Assembly: GCA_021234155.1 (NCBI GenBank)
Contig: JAJEKV010000079.1
Location: forward strand, 3,506,261 to 3,570,260
Source of the DNA: Isoetes taiwanensis
Taxonomy: Eukaryota > Streptophyta > Lycopodiopsida > Isoetales > Isoetaceae
Direction of reading: 5' to 3'
DNA: 64,000 bases
The notes under the pieces: model-generated
The model's input: only the letters and a program-made list of their open reading frames with translations
What the model was told of the DNA's origin: nothing
Database searches by the model: none
Shown here: piece by piece, positions 11,171 through 21,906 of the stretch
Layout: every line of letters starts with the position of its first letter
Position numbering within the stretch: the stretch's first letter is position 1
Program-made: the position numbers and the translations under genes

Positions 11171-11733
11171 TAGGCACTCACCATTATTTTAATTGACTCA
11201 GTTCTCTGTGTACCATTACTTTGATGCACACTGAAAGGGAATGCATATTTAAATTCTAGGAAATAAGTGTTCCCTGGATATCACAATTGGTCAAGTCAGA
11301 CTAACTACCTACAAATTGCGGATTGGCAAACAAAGGATGCGGTGTGCTAGCTATGATGCATTTTTCTTGTTTCAGATCATTCAAGGACAGGAAAGCCAAT
11401 TCTCTTAAAAAGGCATAAAGCATGTATATTGTATCATAGTGGGAACTCAAAGTGGTGGCTATGATCTATAACGCGGCTTTAAAGAACCAGTTCAGTTAGA
11501 GGATTTCAGAAATGCAAGATGAGTATCAATGATTATTTAAATGCTACTACTACTATAATTCTTCACTGGTGAGACTAATTTGCTAAATAGTATCACAAGG
11601 AAATAATAGGTACAAACTATGGAAATATTTCCTTTTTGCTTAAGATTTCCATATTTTAAAAACCATATTAATGAATCCAGAAAATCTGCAGGAAGGATAT
11701 AATCTTTGCAATGGTAGCACTACTCCTTGTATT
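11171..11733. other. Intergenic sequence
   Basis: No gene, RNA or repeat could be supported in this stretch. Confidence 0.4.
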
Positions 11734-12180
11734 CATTAGGGCGGATTTGGGGTCTCAAAATGGCCTCCTATCAGCCATTCCACGCCATATTTCCGCTCCT
11801 TTTTTCCCATGCCACCTAGAATACCAAAATCTCATCATTACAGATTTACTTGGAATATTCTCCCGGAATAAGGGGGATCGCGCATTCATGGCGCCATATG
11901 TATTTAATTCTGTTGGTTGTCAGACAGACTGATGCAACACGTGTCTCTTGGTTTGTCAGATACCAAGCGTGCGCGTCACCGATTCTTGCGCTATTTCATT
12001 TAGAGGCCATGGCCATACAAGCTTCCCGCCTTCCACATTTCAAAATTTGAATGTGTAGGTTGAAGCTTTGTATCAGACTTTCATTTCGAGGCTGCCAAGG
12101 GTCGCGTGCTTTATGGGTGGTTCACATGGGAAGTTTAGGCCCCCTCCGAAGTTCTAGCGAATTCGAACGATGATTAAAAA

Positions 12181-12940
12181 TTATTGTTGCATCAGCCTCA
12201 TAAAGTTGGATCTTTGCGAGGGCTGATTTTCCAAAAGCGGGGCTGAATTTTTTGCCTCGGCCCAAGTTTCCCAGGTTTTAAGCCGGCCGCCATAGTTAGT
12301 CCATGTGAGCCCGGCAAAGATTAACAGGATCTTTACTTCATCCCAATACGGGCTTCCCACCCCTACAATTCGAGAAATTTGAATTTGCTTAATGTATAAA
12401 AGCATGGATTGTAGGAGAATGGACTTTTCGATTTCCATATGCACGTTGCAAATTTCAAAAACGAGGTTAGTTAAACGGCGTTAGGCACACGGGCCGAATT
12501 ATCTTTGGGGGCATACAAATTGTACACCTTCATTTGGCCGTCGCGATCCACGCAAAGATATGGAAGCTCCAAATGATGTGTGGATAAGGATCCAGCCCGA
12601 CTCCGCGAATATGCTCCAGGTCTTCAATCGCAAAAAGGAGGTCTAAAAAATAAGAACTTAGACCTCGGCGTGTTGCGTCTTGCGGGGTGCTCAAAAAGTG
12701 TCGACATTTGGGTGGATGGCGGTTTATATCCATTGGATCCGTTGAGTGGCAAGAAATCATTTCGAGGCGTTTCAAGTTTAGTCCGATTTTTGTGGTGGCG
12801 GTAACTCGGCCTCCGGGTTGTGAGAGATTGAGAGGATAAAGGCATTGAGAATCGAAATACAGTTCCTTGAGATGGACGCTTCCGATAAGGAAGGGAAATG
12901 TCCATGAAGATGCTAATAAATGACATTATACTTTGCAATG
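12181..12940 (-). other. GC-richer coding-like remnant, family unknown
   Basis: This stretch is less AT-rich than its surroundings and has long open frames on the minus strand. Pieces such as LKRLEMISCHSTDPMDI and ELPYLCVDRDGQMKVYNLYA, the latter running to a stop near 12482, look like natural protein. The spacing of leucines in the first piece recalls leucine-rich repeats, but the match is weak. The pieces lie in different frames. A gene fragment captured inside the surrounding inverted-repeat block is the reading I favour, with low certainty. Confidence 0.3.
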
Positions 12941-13249
12941 CGAAGGGTTTATATAATCCTTGAAGTACAAAGGTTATGGTGTTTGTGTTTAGATACCTCT
13001 AATAGATTCCTTTAAAAATCTATTGCTATTTAAATTATAGCAAAAATGAGTCTTAAAACTCTTTACTTAGAAGAACTCTTTGACTAGTTATCCATTTGAT
13101 GACCATTTTTTAAGAAAATATGATATGTGACATTCTTATATGCAAACATTCATAAAATTTATGAACATTGAAGGTCAAAGCCATCCTTGTTTAAAGAGGA
13201 TCATATGATGCGAAATCTTCATGCGCAGAAGTGATTGCATATAAGAAAT

Positions 13250-14850
13250 TCGCCTGGTGTGATCCTTGCGTAAAAAAGTAAATAGAAACACAAATATTGA
13301 ACTTACAACTTAGCGTAAACAAATAGTATTTTAATAAACCAACACTTTACATACTAACACTTTACACTTTAAATATGATATTTCTTTCTTTCCTTTTACT
13401 TGAAAGCTATTTTTTTTTTCAAGATGGATCACACCAAGCAAATAATACATATGCAAAAAAAAAGGGACACACTAAATTCGCATGGTGTGATCCACTTTCT
13501 TATTTGTTGTCAAATTAAAATTAGACACAAGTACTCATTCCTATTTGTATCTAAAATGCTTTACCACTCTTAAGTACATAAGTCATTATCCCTTTTCAAA
13601 GAGCATATTATTTTTCAAGAAGGATCACACCAAGCTAATATTACATATGCAACAAAAATGGAACACACTAAATTCGCATTGTGTGATCCACTTTCTTATT
13701 TGTTGTCAAATTAAAATTAAACACAAGTACCCCTTCTCATTTAATGCTTTACCACCCTAAGTGCATAAAGTTATTAGTCCTTTTCAAAGAGCATATCTTT
13801 TTTTAAGAAGGATCACATCAAGCATCCTATTTGCATCTAAAATACTTTACCAACTCTAGTAGTACATAAAGTTATTAGCCTTTTTCAAAAAGCAAATACT
13901 TTATCAATAAATGAGCACGTCACATATCCACACTTAACTTCAAATAAGACACATATATATTTCTTTTATTAAAAGATAATCAAAGTAATTTTACTATAGG
14001 AAGTCATCTTTTCCAAAAGATCACACCAAGCTTAATTTTGTATAAGCTAAAAGGTTGGAATATACTAAATTCGCATGGTGTGATCCACTTTCTTGTTTGT
14101 TGTCAATAGATAATAACATCAAGTCCCTCATCAATAGTCTCCCATTTGCATATAAAATATGTATCATTCCAAGTTATATTATGTTTTATGAACTAAACTT
14201 TTTCAAAGAGGGTCCCAAAGCAAAATACAAACACTTAATCAATAAGCCAACACTTTACCAACAACCAAAGCTTTATTAAATAAGATTTTTATGTTATTTT
14301 ATCAAACCTAACAATGTTTCCATATGTGACACTTTGAGTTAACTGATCCAAAGGCTCATGAAAGCGACATTTTATACCATATATCTTTGGAGCTTTTGTG
14401 TCGTGGCATTAGTAAACACCTCTAATGGAGCAAATATTTTGTAACTCATTTTTTCAACAACCCTGGATGCACGTCTTATCAAACATTTCTTCATTGCAAG
14501 GACACCATTCTCATAAGGCTTGCACAATTAAATTAAAAGAGGTCATGGGACGACTTTCAAGCTCGGCTCCCACAACCTTACAACGTAAAACTAGATGCCC
14601 ATTGCCCTGAATGTATATCTTGGAAAAGCATGTCTCTTATGTCCATATGTTAGACAACAACGATGCTAGTAATGCTTTTCCCTAGTCTCAAATCCCCGAC
14701 ATCTGATAAATATAGCCCAAAGAAAAATATTTGATTCAGTGAGTGAATATAAATCAAGAAGAGGGAAGAAAAAGAAGCAAGGATCACATGGCGAAATCTC
14801 ACTACACATTTACAAAGTGCATATGCATTTTCGCATGGTGTGATCCATGT
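13250..14850. repeat. Array of GGATCACACCA / TGGTGTGATCC hairpin units
   Basis: The 11-mer GGATCACACCA or a one-to-two base variant occurs at 13426, 13622, 13810, 14019 and 14781. Its reverse complement TGGTGTGATCC occurs at 13255, 13483, 13679, 14076 and 14836. Four times a forward copy is followed 45-60 bp later by the inverted one, usually within TTCGCATGGTGTGATCC, so each pair can form a stem-loop. After three of the inverted copies the sequence ACTTTCTTATTTGTTGTCAA recurs. The forward copies are spaced 196, 188 and 209 bp apart. The DNA is otherwise very AT-rich and non-coding. Confidence 0.85.
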
Positions 14851-15647
14851 ATTATTGAGGGTGCAAATTTGCAAATATCCTCCTCTTCAAATCCCTTCCC
14901 CCCCTCCCCTCCCTTTTTCTTTTGCAATATACGATCCATAGCATTTATTTTGAACCCTATAGTTCTACCTATTCATTGCGTATGAATGTCGCTCGGCGAT
15001 GTAACTCCATAGTCACCCTTCGTTAAGGATAGCATTCTCACCCACGAGCCTATGGATAGATATCCTTCCACCGTCAGATCGATCGGTCGTTGAATTGTAA
15101 GAATGAATGGCAGGGAGCAATACGATGAATGGGAAGAGCTGAAAAGTAGGAAAACTTGTAATGAAAATTTGGGTAGTAAAAACATGGCATATAACGTCAC
15201 GTTTGCTTGTCCAAGACATCGCCTCGCCGTTGTTGCTTAACTCTATGCTCGCCCCAAAAAAACATGAGACACTATTGGAGACTTGGATTCCAAATGAAGA
15301 GCGAAAGGCGGAGAGGATGCAATGGCGCTAATGTGAACAATGGAAATCTTGGTGCCAAAATTTGATAAGGTGGTTGGTGCATGTGGGCATGTGCACGATG
15401 AGGGGGGAAAAGTAGCCATTATTTTGGTCGCGATACGATTTTCAAAAAATGCGGGCCATTAGCGTGGTTGCAATGAATGCACAAACATGTCCTATGAAAT
15501 TTTGCCATGTGGATGCCAAGTAAGCCTGCTCCAACTAATACTGACTTTGGAAAAAAAATGCGCAAACATCGTTGGTCGCGAGAAACATGACGTGGAATTA
15601 CGGCATCAAGATATGGGCCATTTTGAGACCCCAAATCCGCCCTAATG

Positions 15648-17387
15648 GGGACAAGAAAAGGAAGATCGGTTTGGGACATGTTGAAGGTTGCACAATCTTG
15701 AGAAATAAAAATGCGTGCCTTTCCTAAGCGTAGCCTAGCAAAATAATGGGCAACTCACCAGCTCCAATTGGAAACTATCACATGGACTCTTCTGATGGAT
15801 TGTTTTGGCGAAATCAGGGTAGAACCTGGGATGCAAACGTGGCTTGATGGAAAATGACATTTCTCTTATAAAACCAATTGCAGACAGATGTACTAAAGTC
15901 CCTTGGAAAAGTCCCTTGAAAATTTACTGGGAAATCTATCTAGACATTTTGTTGTGCACAACTAGTCTATTGTAGCCAACATGATGTCTTTGGACATGAG
16001 TAAGGGTGTGGTATTTGATATGGGACTGAACCCTTAAACTGCTACTATTTTATCACTTTTAGTTGTTTTTAATAAGGATATAATGTCTTTATGCAACGTG
16101 GTGACAACATAATATGTGTTATCCTCGTGAATGCTTAAACACTAATGCTACATTATTTTAGTTGTGATTGAATAGAATCTCCTTTGTTAATATGTATCTT
16201 GAGGCATTACATTAATGAAGGTTGTGATTGCTGAAAGCATAATAAATGGCAGAATTCGGTAGCTATTCTCCACTCCCTTATCATTCAATGCATCAATTGA
16301 TGTCATGAACATCTAGAAGTTGGTTGTTGAAGGTTGTGATTGTTGAAAGCATTATGCATGGCAGAATTTGATAGCTATGCTCCACTCTAGCTTATCATTC
16401 AATGCATTAATGAGGTGACATCTAGAAGTTGGTCCCATTATATCTTTATCTGAATCTAAGTGTTACAAGCTGAAATAAAGATGAGAACAACCTATAATCT
16501 TGGCCTAACGACAAAAGCGTCCATTTTGCGTTGGTTTGCAAACCATGTGGGCTAGGAATTTGCCATATTTGATTTTTTTGTGAAAAAAACCATTGAATAT
16601 TTGGGGGTGAAATTTAGGAGAAATATGTACGGTTGGTATTCCAAAAAGGTAAGGCATTAGTTTTTCTAGGTAGCAGAGGTATGGTTCGAAAGGGGCGTGG
16701 CAGGCAGCCCTGGATTTGTAGAGTTACTAAATCGGTTCTTCTTATCCTTAATCTCATCTTCACTCTCAAGCGATGACGGATTGATGAAGCGCACCGACCA
16801 TGGCCCGTTTTATTTTGGTAGATCCCTCCTTTTTTCTGATTTCTAACTAAGTTTCTTGGATAGGTACGATTTCTATTTTTGTTGTTGTATGGACATCCTT
16901 GGGTTCGATTCCCAAGGAGCCATTTGCCAGTTGTCTTTTTAATTTCTTTTTGTTAGTTTAAGGTTGACCATTAGGCATTCAAGTTCTAGTTCTCGAAAAG
17001 TTAAATTTTTGTATTTATTAAAGGTTAACTATTAGGTATTCAATGAATGAGCTTATTTTTTAGGCGTGTTTTTGTATTGTTGGTATTCCAGCTTTAGGAT
17101 TTCCATCATAGCGGCTAGGATTTAGCCTCAGAAAGAATATTTCAGGTTGGTTCTGACCCAAAGGGCCAGGATTTAGCCATAATGTATTATTTAGCTTATA
17201 AACAGAAATTTATTTGATACGATTTTAGCCACTTGTAACAAGGACAAACATTTGGAGTTCATTTTTCTTGTGCATTAGTCTTGCACAAAGTCATATAAGC
17301 AATATATAGAGCCTTGAAATTTATATATTATATACTGAGAGTTTGACATGTTGGATGCTCATGATGATCCTATGATCAATGAAAAGG
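15648..17387. other. Intergenic sequence; isolated tRNA T-arm-like stem
   Basis: There is a diverged duplication near 16219-16290 and 16329-16400 (AAGGTTGTGATTG.TGAAAGCAT...CTTATCATTCAATGCAT). At about 16893-16920 the sequence can form an 8-bp stem closed by TTCGATT, like a tRNA T-arm, but no matching acceptor, D-arm or anticodon arm is present. No gene is supported. Confidence 0.4.
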
Positions 17388-17490
17388 GAGCAATTTTGAT
17401 TGATTGTGAAAACATGACTTTGAAGTATTATTTAAGCCACTTTACCCTCGGGTCACGAAGGGCAACCCTCCGTGCGCAGCACCTTGTTTA
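17388..17490 (+). repeat. Dispersed repeat shared with 54497-54590
   Basis: About 100 bp, from CAATTTTGATTG to GCACCTTGTT, recurs at 54497-54590 with few differences. It includes GAAAACATGACTTT and CACCCTCGGGTCA.G.AGGGCAA. Here it abuts the end of the LTR-like repeat at 17506; at 54.5 kb it stands alone. Its identity is unknown. Confidence 0.75.
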
Positions 17491-17505
17491 ATAATGTAGT
17501 GCTTG

Positions 17506-17985
17506 TGACGTTCCCTACCCAATATACAACGCCCGGTCGTACATCTCGAAGAAAATCCCCTATCCATCCCTTCGGCCGCATGGGCCCTCCGTCTATCCCA
17601 CACCCAAGGTATCCCTAGTGCGGAAAGTGGACACGAAGGTGTCTCACGCGCCCTTCCCCTATGGGCTCCTATAACAGCGGAAGCAAATCATAACATCAGC
17701 ACTAACAATAATAATATATCTAGCTACCTCAAAGGGTAGCACATCATACATCCATAGATACAACAGAGATATCAACGTGCCATAAAACACGAGAGCTTCT
17801 ACCCAGGCTCAGACTCATAAGGGAAGTAGACTGATGACTGGGCCACAAGATAGAGCAGACCGAGGTATAAACAATGGCGGGGCTGGCTATAGACAATGGC
17901 TAGGGTTGACCACTCTATCAGCCCCTCCTGTGCATACTTTACAGACGGGCTAAATCGGGCTCTGGCTCCATGTGAGATCAAACTC
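17506..17985 (-). repeat. LTR-like repeat family A, copy 3 (3' part, inverted)
   Basis: This is an inverted copy of 20425-20873. Read on the minus strand it ends in GAACGTCA like copy 1, and shares the stretches around GCGGAAGCAAATTATAAC, GATATCTCTGTTGTATCTATGG and CTAGCCATTGTC. It has accumulated substitutions and small indels. Together with the following block (17986-18480) it has the same order as the copy at 32457-34710, showing that A and B belong to one longer element. Confidence 0.8.
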
Positions 17986-18480
17986 CAAGAACTACATTAG
18001 ACAATGAAAGAAAGGTCAACAAAAATGCCTCAACTGGATCAATTTACGTATTTCACGTAATTTTTTGGTGTGCACAAATGGTTTTATTACATGCTACTTT
18101 CCACCTACATCATCACCTTTCTATAATGAATATAGTGTAAACAATGATCTTTATGATGATATTGCTCAATAAAACATTGAAGGGATATTATTCTTCTTGA
18201 TTTTTTTAATGCTTGCACTGCTGCATTGCAAGTTGCTTAGCTTATATTTGAGAACACATATGAACCTCTATGGATGTATGCTAGTGATACAAGTTCGCCG
18301 AGTTATCACTTGATCCTTCATGAGCCCCAACCTCTACGAGGCTTTATCCCATACCCCATAGACCATATTAGCTTCCTCACTTTACAGGTTATCAATAGTT
18401 TTCATTATTTAGTGAATGCCATGGGCTTTGAGAACGTTGCGAAGTTTGTAACGAGCTTGGCCCGTTAGTAGGCATGTAAT
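17986..18480 (+). repeat. Dispersed repeat block B, copy 1
   Basis: Reads as the reverse complement of 33890-34440. Shared landmarks are GGTCAACAAAAATGCCTC, TGATACAAGTTCG, GAGCCCCAACCTCTACGAGG, CCCCATAGACCATAT and GTGAATGCCATGGGC. Short protein-like pieces are visible in both copies but contain stops, and no family is recognised. It adjoins repeat A here and at 33.5 kb. Confidence 0.75.
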
Positions 18481-19534
18481 TTACATTTCATTAATGATGC
18501 TTATGGAGAATGTTCTAATTGATCATTACACGAGAAATACATACTATGTATGAGGAGTTTATACTAGATTCGTGTGATAAAACAAAAGGGCATCAGTTTC
18601 TATGAGGGTTTCTGGTATGAGCAGAAGGAGCAAATTTTGCGCAGTTTTGCTGGCCGAAATTTAGAGCATCATATATCTCGGCAACCCGAGATCCAATTCA
18701 GGTAATTCTTACTTTGTTGGAAAGATTTTCAAATCAGCTTTCCGGATTAGGTCTGATAAGGCCAAAATTCATCCGTATGAGGAAGATATGGCAGAAAGAG
18801 TGAAGTTGTATCAGAATTGACTACGCCATGGTATCTCTTTGTGCAGCTTGCTTCCTGGAGCTAGGAGCTGAAAGGAGGGGATATTTTGAGAAGAAAACAG
18901 GTACATGGAGTCAAAGGATCGTCATTGAAGTGGTTCTTAGGTGGGTGGTTTGCCGCTTACACCAGGGGAAGCTTAGATTGCGTAGATTGTTCTTGTTGTT
19001 AAAAGAGAATCGTGATTTAATGATTTGAATTAAGAGTATAAAGAATCTGGGTGATCCTGAATGTGATAATATGGGATTGAATATCTTTTGCCATATTGGT
19101 ATATAAGAAGAAGTAAGAACTAAGCTAAGCTTATTGTAAGAATTCTGGGAATAGTCCTTGATATTGTAGATGGTAGGGCAGCCTTGTATATAGTAAACGG
19201 AATCCTATGCTAAATCTGCTTTCTCCACTCTAGTCTAGTTATATTGTGATGGCATAATTTCCAGATATAAATCTACATCCCTATTTGCTTACATATTAAG
19301 GAATAAGCTAAAGAAATAGAAACATCAACAACAACATAATCCAAGTCTGTGAAATCACTTAAACCAAATCCTAAAAGGTCGAACCATACTGTCACTTGAA
19401 GCTTGGGACTATGTGGTTGGGAAGCAAACTAAAATCATGGCCTCGACACTGAGAAGCAGCAAGCTTGCCATATGAATGGGAATTCCAAATATCCCCTAGA
19501 TATATTTGGAATGGCTATTAGTGTTTCCAGCACT
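18481..19534. other. Intergenic sequence
   Basis: No gene, RNA or repeat could be supported in this stretch. Confidence 0.4.
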
Positions 19535-20873
19535 GTGACGTTCCCCGGAAATATACGCCATAAATATGTAAATTTCTAGGCCACGTCACTGTACAAGGCT
19601 ACTTGAGTAGCCTTGTACACCATTGCAAGTGGTAAAGGGAGCATGGCTAAGTTATTTACATAACTTAGCCAACATTAGGATTAAAGCCATTTCCACATGG
19701 CCTTACTCTATTGGGCTCCTGCCACATGGCGATATCTCATTGGAGCCACGTGGCAATGACATAGAACCCTAACCTATTAAGGGCCAAATCCTAACCCTAG
19801 GCCACTTTTTTGGCTCCCACGGTCTTGGAACCCTGTTCGCGCTTGAAACTTCGTTTCGAGAATCGTCTGCTATAGCATAGCATAGCACAACAGTCCCCAG
19901 AATGTGTGCGCTTCAGCAAGAGTAGGAGCTACTTCGACACCCTTGAAGGCCATGGGAGACACGAGGAGTAGGAGGGAGTTCCTCATGAGCAGGTATTTCG
20001 GTTAGAGTCCTTTGTAGATCATCTGGAAATTAAATTCCATATGAGTTGGCATTTTGTATCTCTAGTAGAGCCATTCTAGAACCCTTAGTCTAGATCTTGA
20101 ACCCTAATCAATAAACCTAACTATAAGTTAGATGCATGTGATTAGGATTAGCCAGCTAGGCCTATAGCCGGTCACTTAGTGTGGGCCGGGTATGGGTTAG
20201 ACACCTCCTGGGGCAATGGTGTCGCCCCCCTCTCAAGAGTTGCAGGTGTCGGTCTGGCTCTTGTTTTGGGGGGTTCAGTCAAGTATGAATCGTGTGTTGC
20301 CACGATCCTCTTGGAGCCACTAGACCTTGGGAAGGGGAGATACAACCCTTCCTGCGTCAATCGGACCCAGAGATGCAACCCGGAGTAGCCAATGGATGAT
20401 TCCATGGGAGGCTATAGTCACGCCAGAGCATGATTTAACCCATTTGCAAAGTATGCACATGGAGTGCTCAACCCTAGCCATTATCTATAGCCAGCCCTGC
20501 CATTGTTTATATTTCGGTCTGCTCTATCTTGTGGCCCAGCTGTCAGTCTACTTTCCTTGCTAGTCTAAGCCTGGGTAGAAGCTCTCATATTTTATGGCAT
20601 GTTGATATCTCTGTTGTATCTATGGATGTATAGATGTGCTATCCTTTGAGGTAGGTAGACGTATTATTGTTGTTAGTGCTGACGTTATAATTTGCTTCCG
20701 CTGTTATAGGAGCCCATACGGGAATGGTGCGCAAGACACCTTCGTGTCTCCATCCCGCACAAGGGATACCTTGGGTGCGGGATAGACGGAGGGCCCATGC
20801 GACCGAAGGGCTGGATGTGGAATTTCCTGTGAGATGTACGACCAGGCGTCATATATTTGGTAGAGAACGTCAC
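19535..20873 (+). repeat. LTR-like repeat family A, copy 1
   Basis: A ~1.34-kb unit begins TGACGTTC and ends GAACGTCA, so it has perfect 8-bp inverted ends starting TG and ending CA, as LTRs do. Positions from about 19675 to 20400 match 32457-33485, and 20425-20873 match the inverted copy at 17506-17960. Relative to the 32-kb copy it lacks about 250 bp near 20150. No second copy flanks the DNA to its right, so it is either a solo LTR or the 5' LTR of an element that has lost its other end. The sequence immediately downstream shows no obvious tRNA primer-binding site. Confidence 0.7.
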
Positions 20874-21460
20874 TTCCCATGAGCAGGCGCTTAGCAGCTC
20901 GTCGGAGGACTCGCAGCCAACGGGCGAGTCAGGGGACCATGTTACCCAGCAAGACGAGGAGCAGCCCAACGGGCAGCAGGAGGAAGAGGAGCGCCATCAA
21001 GAAGAGGTCGGCCCCAACAAAAAGAAGGGGAAGGAGAAGGAGAAGGTGGCAGAGTGACCGGAGGATAGGGCAGCGAGAGAGAAGAAGGAACATGAGAAGG
21101 AGACCAGAAGAAGGGAGAAGAGGTCCAAGAAGGACCAAGATAGACCTGGGGGGACGGTGCATATCAAAGAACCTCGTTAGGAGTTAATCGACGAGGAGGA
21201 CGAGCAGGTGCAACAAGAAGGCGGATCGGAAGAGAAGGAGGAGCCTGAAGGTGTCATTGGGGAGACCTCAAACCCCGATGCCCCACCACCTTACCCTAAA
21301 TGGCCCAAGCCACGTAAGGTGGTAAAGAAGCAGAAAGCATGAGAGTGCGAGTTCATGCTGAAGCAGCACCGCGAGTTCGAGCAAAAGAAGAAAGCATATC
21401 AGGAGCAAGCAAAACGTACAGAGGTATGTTAAGGGTGGCAGACTAAGGAACCAACCAAAG
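20874..21460 (+). pseudogene. Decayed Glu/Lys-rich reading frame next to the LTR-like repeat
   Basis: Beginning inside the end of repeat A, one frame reads through about 580 bp of strongly charged, low-complexity protein. It has Ser/Asp/Gln-rich sequence first (SHEQALSSSSEDSQP), then Glu/Lys blocks (EEEERHQEEV, KKKGKEKEKV), then a less repetitive part (PDAPPPYPKWPKPRKVVKK, FMLKQHREFEQKKKAYQEQ). Stops interrupt it at 21055, near 21178, near 21340 and near 21427; several are TGA or TAG where CGA or CAG would fit. The PPPY and charged segments recall retroelement Gag or histone-tail-like regions, but no family is identified. It runs directly into the H3-like domain after a one-base frame change, so both may once have formed one protein. 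Confidence 0.5.
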
Positions 21461-21466
21461 CCGCGA

Positions 21467-21788
21467 CCACCTCGGCCAGAAGCTTCGAAGAGGGTCCACC
21501 ACAGACCCAACTCGAAGCACGCCAGAGTTTTCAGGAAGATTAGGCACTTCCAGCAGTGCACTAATCTCCTGATCTGGAAGGCGTCGTTCAAACGGCTCCT
21601 CCGGGAGATTATGCAGGAGTTTCAGACCGATTATAGGATTACACCCCTAATGGTCTGATCTCTCCAAGAAGCTGCGGAGGCAGAGCTCTTTCAAGGAAGG
21701 AAACCTATGTGCCATCCATGCAAAGAGGGTAACAGTCATGCCAAAGGACCTCCATTTGGCTAGAAGGATCCGAAAAGACAAGCTTTAG
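21467..21788 (+). pseudogene. Histone H3-fold domain, broken
   Basis: Histone H3 pairs with H4 in the nucleosome core. Here, one frame reads FRKIRHFQQCTNLLIWK, then SFKRLLREIMQEFQTDYRI, a TGA stop at about 21656, and [11 protein letters not shown]. After a one-base shift near 21695 it reads [19 protein letters not shown] and [11 protein letters not shown] to a TAG at 21786. This follows the alphaN, alpha1, loop 1, alpha2, loop 2 and alpha3 order of H3. [19 protein letters not shown] is near-diagnostic. Loop 1 has canonical H3 length rather than the longer loop of CENH3. The end of alpha2 is 3-4 residues short and the usual N-terminal tail (ARTKQTARK) is missing. Upstream is a long charged frame instead. 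The copy is clearly non-functional as it stands. It is either a captured H3 gene in a mobile or viral element or a very divergent host H3 retrocopy. Confidence 0.88.
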
Positions 21789-21906
21789 AAAGCTTGCAAT
21801 TTTGTATAAAACAATTTTGTGTAAAGTTGTAATTAATATAATTAAAGTCTTTTTATTAACATTTCTAGTTTAATTTTTTCTTAAAAATTGTCTTTTAGGG
21901 CCAAAA

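Larger units (their letters stand above)
11734..15647. mobile_element. Candidate non-autonomous DNA transposon with inverted ends
   Basis: Positions 11734-11765 and 15647-15616 are inverted copies that begin CATTAGGGCGGATTTGG and continue GGTCTCAAAATGGCC. Beyond this, similarity continues in a diverged form for roughly 100 bp (ATTCCACG.CAT.TTTC, then TTACTTGG.AT). The 3.9-kb interior holds a GC-richer coding-like stretch (12490-12940) and the hairpin array (13250-14850), but no transposase. No clear target-site duplication is visible at either edge. The block could be a decayed TIR element, possibly carrying host-gene DNA, or two independent inverted copies of one repeat. Confidence 0.45.

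Noticed and set aside
13250-14850. CRISPR-like array
   Set aside because: Repeats alternate in orientation, spacing is about 200 bp and the DNA is plant nuclear.
11734-15647. PIF/Harbinger assignment from TTA next to GGGCGG ends
   Set aside because: The flanking TTA and TAA are inverted, not direct, so they belong to the inverted repeat and are not a target duplication. No transposase was seen.
16893-16920. Possible tRNA gene from a T-arm-like stem with TTCGATT loop
   Set aside because: No acceptor stem, D-arm or anticodon arm can be built around it, with or without an intron.
20929-21162. Leu-rich antisense frame that looks like a membrane protein
   Set aside because: Reverse reading of GAG/AAG codons gives CTC/CTT leucines. 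It is a shadow of the charged frame.
20879-21187. An ATG-started, Arg/Ser-rich 102-aa open frame that resembles a protamine or histone tail
   Set aside because: It is a shifted reading of the Glu/Lys-rich frame. The GAG/AAG-rich DNA automatically gives AGG/AGA arginine codons in this frame. The Glu/Lys frame has the more natural composition and continues past the end of this one.
21467-21788. CENH3 (centromeric H3) identity
   Set aside because: Loop 1 has canonical H3 length and the C-terminus keeps MPKD..LARRIR as in canonical H3.
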